From: Chloroflexota bacterium
GTDB lineage: Bacteria; Chloroflexota; Anaerolineae; Aggregatilineales; UBA3940
Direction: 5' to 3'
NCBI GenBank assembly: GCA_011051745.1
Contig: DRKO01000272.1
Location: 1-15,895, forward strand
DNA: 15,895 nt
The notes under the pieces were generated by a model. It worked only from the letters and a program-made list of their open reading frames with translations, had not been told where the DNA came from and ran no database searches. Both the position numbers and the translations under genes were made by a program. Positions 13,718 to 15,895 of the stretch are shown piece by piece (position 1 is the stretch's first letter; each line of letters starts with the position of its first letter).

Positions 13718-14371
13718 TCAGGACCAGGTCTGCCGGATCACGGCGACGACGCGGCCCTGCACTCTGACGACTGAAGGATCGTCAATGTAGATCGGGCTCA
13801 TCGTCGGGTTGGCGGGCTGGAGACGAACCCGACCGTCGCTCTCCCGATAGATGCGCTTGAGCGTCGTCTCTCCCCGATCTGTCAGCCACACGGCGACGAG
13901 GTCCCCGTTGTGCACATCAGCCGGGTGCGCCTGCATGACGACAATATCTCCGTCGTCTATCATGGCGTCAATCATTGACTGCCCGCTGACCTGAAGGGCG
14001 AACAGATCCTCGTTGGGCCCCACGATGTCGCGGGGCAGCTCGACTGCCTCATCCGGCCCAAGGATCGCGAAGTCGCCATCCGGCACGGGGACGGGCGCAC
14101 TGGCAACGATCCGGCCCAGCAAGGGGATTCGCACAAACCGATCCTGTCGGGCTCTGGGAGTCAGCCGCAACCCCCGCGAGACTTCTCGGTCTCGTATCAG
14201 GAAGCCCTCCCGCTCCAGTTTGTTCAGGTTGTAGTTAACGACAGAGGTTGAGGAAATCTTGCAGGCCTTGCCGATCTCGCGGATCGTGGGAGGATAGCCG
14301 TTCTCTTCAAGGAACTGCTCAATGAACCTCAGGATCGCTTTCTGCCGGGCCGAGAGATTAGCTTCATCCAT
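13718..14371 (-). CDS. lexA: LexA repressor (SOS regulator)
   Basis: LexA represses DNA-damage genes and is inactivated by RecA-stimulated self-cleavage. The winged helix-turn-helix (1-~72) includes SARQKAILRFIEQFLEENGYPPTIREIG. The S24-type peptidase domain carries Ser132 (VSGQSM) and Lys172 (TTLKRI), the catalytic pair. The cleavage region reads GRIVASAPVPVP, which puts the scissile bond between Ala90 and Ser91 where most LexA proteins have Ala-Gly. At 217 residues it is close to the usual length (about 200-215). AAAGAG ahead of the ATG is a weak ribosome site. A LexA box in its own promoter points to autoregulation. It is transcribed divergently from the small unknown gene at 14599. Confidence 0.97.
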   Translation of the reverse strand: MDEANLSARQKAILRFIEQFLEENGYPPTIREIGKACKISSTSVVNYNLNKLEREGFLIRDREVSRGLRLTPRARQDRFVRIPLLGRIVASAPVPVPDGDFAILGPDEAVELPRDIVGPNEDLFALQVSGQSMIDAMIDDGDIVVMQAHPADVHNGDLVAVWLTDRGETTLKRIYRESDGRVRLQPANPTMSPIYIDDPSVVRVQGRVVAVIRQTWS

Positions 14372-14410
14372 AAATCACTCTTTCGGGTCTCCGTGTAGCG
14401 GTCATTTGTT

Positions 14411-14424
14411 AGCACATGGGTTCG
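14411..14424. promoter_or_regulatory. Possible second, weak LexA site
   Basis: AGCAC-ATGG-GTTCG has one perfect half-site (GTTCG) and one matching at 3 of 5 bases. It lies around the expected lexA transcription start, 34 bases from the strong box. A small inverted repeat ATGGG...CCCAT (14416-14437) overlaps it. Confidence 0.3.
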
Positions 14425-14435
14425 AGTGCAAGCCC

Positions 14436-14465
14436 ATTATAGCACGAACGTGCGTTCTAAGTCAA
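14436..14465 (-). promoter_or_regulatory. lexA promoter
   Basis: On the minus strand, TTGACT (14465-14460) and a perfect TATAAT (14441-14436) are spaced by 18 bases. The -10 is also extended (TGC before it, 14444-14442). Transcription should start near 14429, about 57 bases before the ATG. Confidence 0.8.
14445..14458. promoter_or_regulatory. LexA-binding SOS box
   Basis: CGAAC-GTGC-GTTCT (14445-14458) matches the Gram-positive type LexA site CGAAC-N4-GTTCG at 9 of 10 defined bases. It fills the spacer between the -35 and -10 of the lexA promoter, so bound LexA would block RNA polymerase directly. Confidence 0.8.
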
Positions 14466-14527
14466 CCTCACTCGATCACGTGTGGCAGGGCCAGATTACA
14501 TCTCTCGATCAAAAAACCCTCCCTCCC

Positions 14528-14557
14528 TTGATAGGCGGAATGGAACCATGCTACAGT
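14528..14557 (+). promoter_or_regulatory. Promoter for the gene divergent from lexA
   Basis: TTGATA (14528-14533) and TACAGT (14552-14557) are spaced by 18 bases, and TGC before the -10 makes it extended. It is about 70 bases from the LexA box, so SOS control is not expected. Confidence 0.55.
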
Positions 14558-14598
14558 GATACAAAGGCTTAACTTTTCTTAGAGAAAGTGAGGAACCT

Positions 14599-15138
14599 GT
14601 GGAAACCTTCACCGCTTTTGACCCGGAGACGGAGGTTATCGGGCAGGCAATGCTCGCGCTCGTGGAGTGCGTCAACAAAGACCATATTCTGCCCATTCTC
14701 CGACGGCACGGCCTGGAGCATATCGAGCCAGATCGCTGGTATCCTCAGCAAGTCTGGCTCGATGTTTTCAGGGATGTGGCGAGCAATACGTCAAGCGCCC
14801 TGTTCGATCTGGTGGCGATCGGAATAAAGTTCGTCGAGACGGCCCGCTTCCCGGAGGGGATAGACTCAATCGAGGAGGCCCTGATCGCCGTCAACGACAG
14901 CTATCAGATGAACCATCGGGGCGGTTATGCGGGGGAGATGTCGGTCGTCATCATGGGGCCGCGCCATGTGCAGGTGATCGATCATACGCCTTATGCCGAT
15001 GACTTCACCTACGGGGTGATCTACGCCCTCGCCCGGCGGTTCAGGCCGGAGGGAACATACCCCACCATCCGCCATGATGACACGGCCCCCTGTCGCAAGC
15101 GGGGCGATGATTCCTGTACCTACGATATCACGTGGTAA
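14599..15138 (+). CDS. Small cytosolic protein of unknown function with a V4R/haem-NO-binding-like C-terminal motif
   Basis: I do not recognise this 179-residue protein. It has no signal peptide or membrane helix. The N-terminal half looks alpha-helical (IGQAMLALVECVNKDHIL; WLDVFRDVASNTSSAL). The C-terminal half has beta-like strands (EMSVVIMGPRHVQVIDH) and ends in CRKRGDDSCTYDITW, with Cys165 and Cys173. A tail of the pattern C-x2-4-G-x-x-x-C-x-(F/Y)-x-(V/I) is known from V4R and related small-molecule or metal-sensing domains, so a ligand-sensing role is possible but is only an inference. The start is a GTG with GAGGA a few bases upstream. A short inverted repeat (about 14570-14589) overlaps the ribosome site region. 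It has its own promoter, is divergent from lexA, and ends 15 bases from the convergent secreted-protein gene. Confidence 0.8.
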   Translation: METFTAFDPETEVIGQAMLALVECVNKDHILPILRRHGLEHIEPDRWYPQQVWLDVFRDVASNTSSALFDLVAIGIKFVETARFPEGIDSIEEALIAVNDSYQMNHRGGYAGEMSVVIMGPRHVQVIDHTPYADDFTYGVIYALARRFRPEGTYPTIRHDDTAPCRKRGDDSCTYDITW

Positions 15139-15153
15139 GCAAAGGTGCGCTTC

Positions 15154-15895
15154 TCAGGGCGTGTGGCAGTTTGCGTAGGCATCATCAATGTAATTATCGT
15201 TGTGAGCGAACGGCCAGAGACGCAGGTTCTCGAAAAAGACGGTGGCTTTATCACCGGTCGCCGTGAACGTGAAGCTGATCTGGATGTAGTGATCGTAGTG
15301 ACCGTCCGCGTAGGTGAAGTCGCGGCTTGTCAGCAGCCCGCTGGCGAAGGCATACGTGCCGCCGTTCGGGTCTACGATGATGCGCCAGGTCGAGTTAGCC
15401 CGATCATCTTCGCTGGCCGTCCAAGAATGGTAAAGTTGCCCGTCTGTCCCGTGCTCGTCCCCGGCACTCCATGACTGAACCCATGCGCCTACCTCGCACA
15501 CCTCCCCCGGCGTGGTCGCGAACGTCTGGAAGACCCCCGCCCGGCAGGTTCGGAAGAAACAGAACCACTGCTGGGCGGTGGCTCCGCCATGTACCCGGTC
15601 TGTGACGGCGGTGAGCTTGTATTCAGGCCGCCCCATCATCAGGCCTTCCGGGTTGCCGCTGCCGATGCGCTCTGCCGGACAACCGCCAGAAACGTATGGC
15701 TCATCACAGTAGAACGGCTCCCAGCCCTCAAACACGTTCACCTCGCCGAAGATGACGGGCCGCGTGTTGCCCTCGAAACCGGGGTTGTTCAGGCGGTTGT
15801 TCTGAGGGGGGGCGGTCTGAGTCGTCGTGGACGTGAGGGTGGGTGTTTGAGTCGGAGTGTTCGTGTTCGCCGGCGTTAAAGTGGCGGTCGGCGTA
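15154..15895 (-). CDS. Secreted protein with Thr-Pro linker and C-terminal beta-rich domain (5' end outside window)
   Basis: The frame stays open to the right window edge, so the N-terminus and any signal peptide are not visible. The visible 246 residues begin with a Thr/Pro/Asn-rich linker (TPTATLTPANTNTPTQTPTL), a type common in extracellular proteins of Chloroflexota. A domain opening with NNPGFEG follows and ends NDNYIDDAYANCHTP. The NPGFEG opening and the beta-rich, Trp/Tyr/Phe-rich sequence (GAWVQSW, YIQISFTFTATGDKATVFFENLRLW) resemble jelly-roll carbohydrate-binding modules of the CBM4/9 type. Several cysteines (around CDEPYVSGGC and CFFRTC) fit an exported, disulfide-bonded protein. 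A GTG at 15741 inside the domain is not the real start. A binding or cell-surface role is an inference. Confidence 0.85.
   Translation of the reverse strand, partial: TPTATLTPANTNTPTQTPTLTSTTTQTAPPQNNRLNNPGFEGNTRPVIFGEVNVFEGWEPFYCDEPYVSGGCPAERIGSGNPEGLMMGRPEYKLTAVTDRVHGGATAQQWFCFFRTCRAGVFQTFATTPGEVCEVGAWVQSWSAGDEHGTDGQLYHSWTASEDDRANSTWRIIVDPNGGTYAFASGLLTSRDFTYADGHYDHYIQISFTFTATGDKATVFFENLRLWPFAHNDNYIDDAYANCHTP

Noticed and set aside
14411..14440. A tRNA T-arm-like sequence (GGGTTCGAGT) upstream of lexA
   Set aside because: No acceptor, D or anticodon arms around it; better explained by lexA promoter and operator sequence.

Overview
The window is a gene-dense stretch of GC-rich bacterial chromosome. 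It most resembles a member of the Chloroflexota, perhaps Anaerolineae-like. This is an inference from several traits: a Thr-Pro-rich secreted protein, a LexA box of the CGAAC-N4-GTTC type, an LCP cell-envelope ligase, a Glu/Ala-rich tail on ribosomal protein S16, and mostly single-gene transcription units with short gaps. I see no insertion sequence, phage gene, CRISPR array, tRNA or rRNA. Both edges cut through genes.

Layout. At 1-875 (+) is the 3' part of a Ser/Thr protein kinase ending in a single membrane anchor. At 1035-2981 (+) is the membrane protease gene ftsH, with its own promoter, a terminator-like hairpin in its leader and a strong terminator after it. It converges on a FadD-type acyl-CoA ligase (3081-4820, -), which has its own promoter and Shine-Dalgarno site. 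From 8515 down to 5156 (-) lies a translation, secretion and transcription cluster in the order ffh, rpsP, khpA, rimM, greA. It has a consensus-like promoter ahead of ffh, a second promoter between ffh and rpsP, and an intrinsic terminator after greA. Divergent from ffh is an LCP-family gene (8842-9843, +) whose promoter suggests a leaderless mRNA. Next come a two-domain thioredoxin (10098-10835, +) and a Fur-family regulator overlapping a membrane-anchored dihaem cytochrome c by the ATGA arrangement (10960-12509, +). An alpha/beta hydrolase (12516-13523, -) and lexA (13718-14371, -) follow. The lexA promoter carries a LexA box between its -35 and -10. Divergent from lexA is a small unrecognised cytosolic protein with a Cys-x7-Cys tail (14599-15138, +). 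The window ends inside a secreted Thr-Pro-rich protein (15154-15895, -).

How the genes relate. The ffh cluster serves protein targeting (Ffh), 30S structure and maturation (S16, RimM), RNA binding (KhpA) and rescue of stalled RNA polymerase (GreA). FtsH, thioredoxin, Fur and LexA are stress and quality-control functions with separate promoters. Several promoters share an extended -10 close to TGCTANANT. I found no convincing undescribed multi-gene system. The more unusual points are the S16 tail, the thioredoxin with a dead first domain, the Fur/cytochrome c pair, the leader structures ahead of ftsH and ffh, and the unrecognised protein beside lexA.
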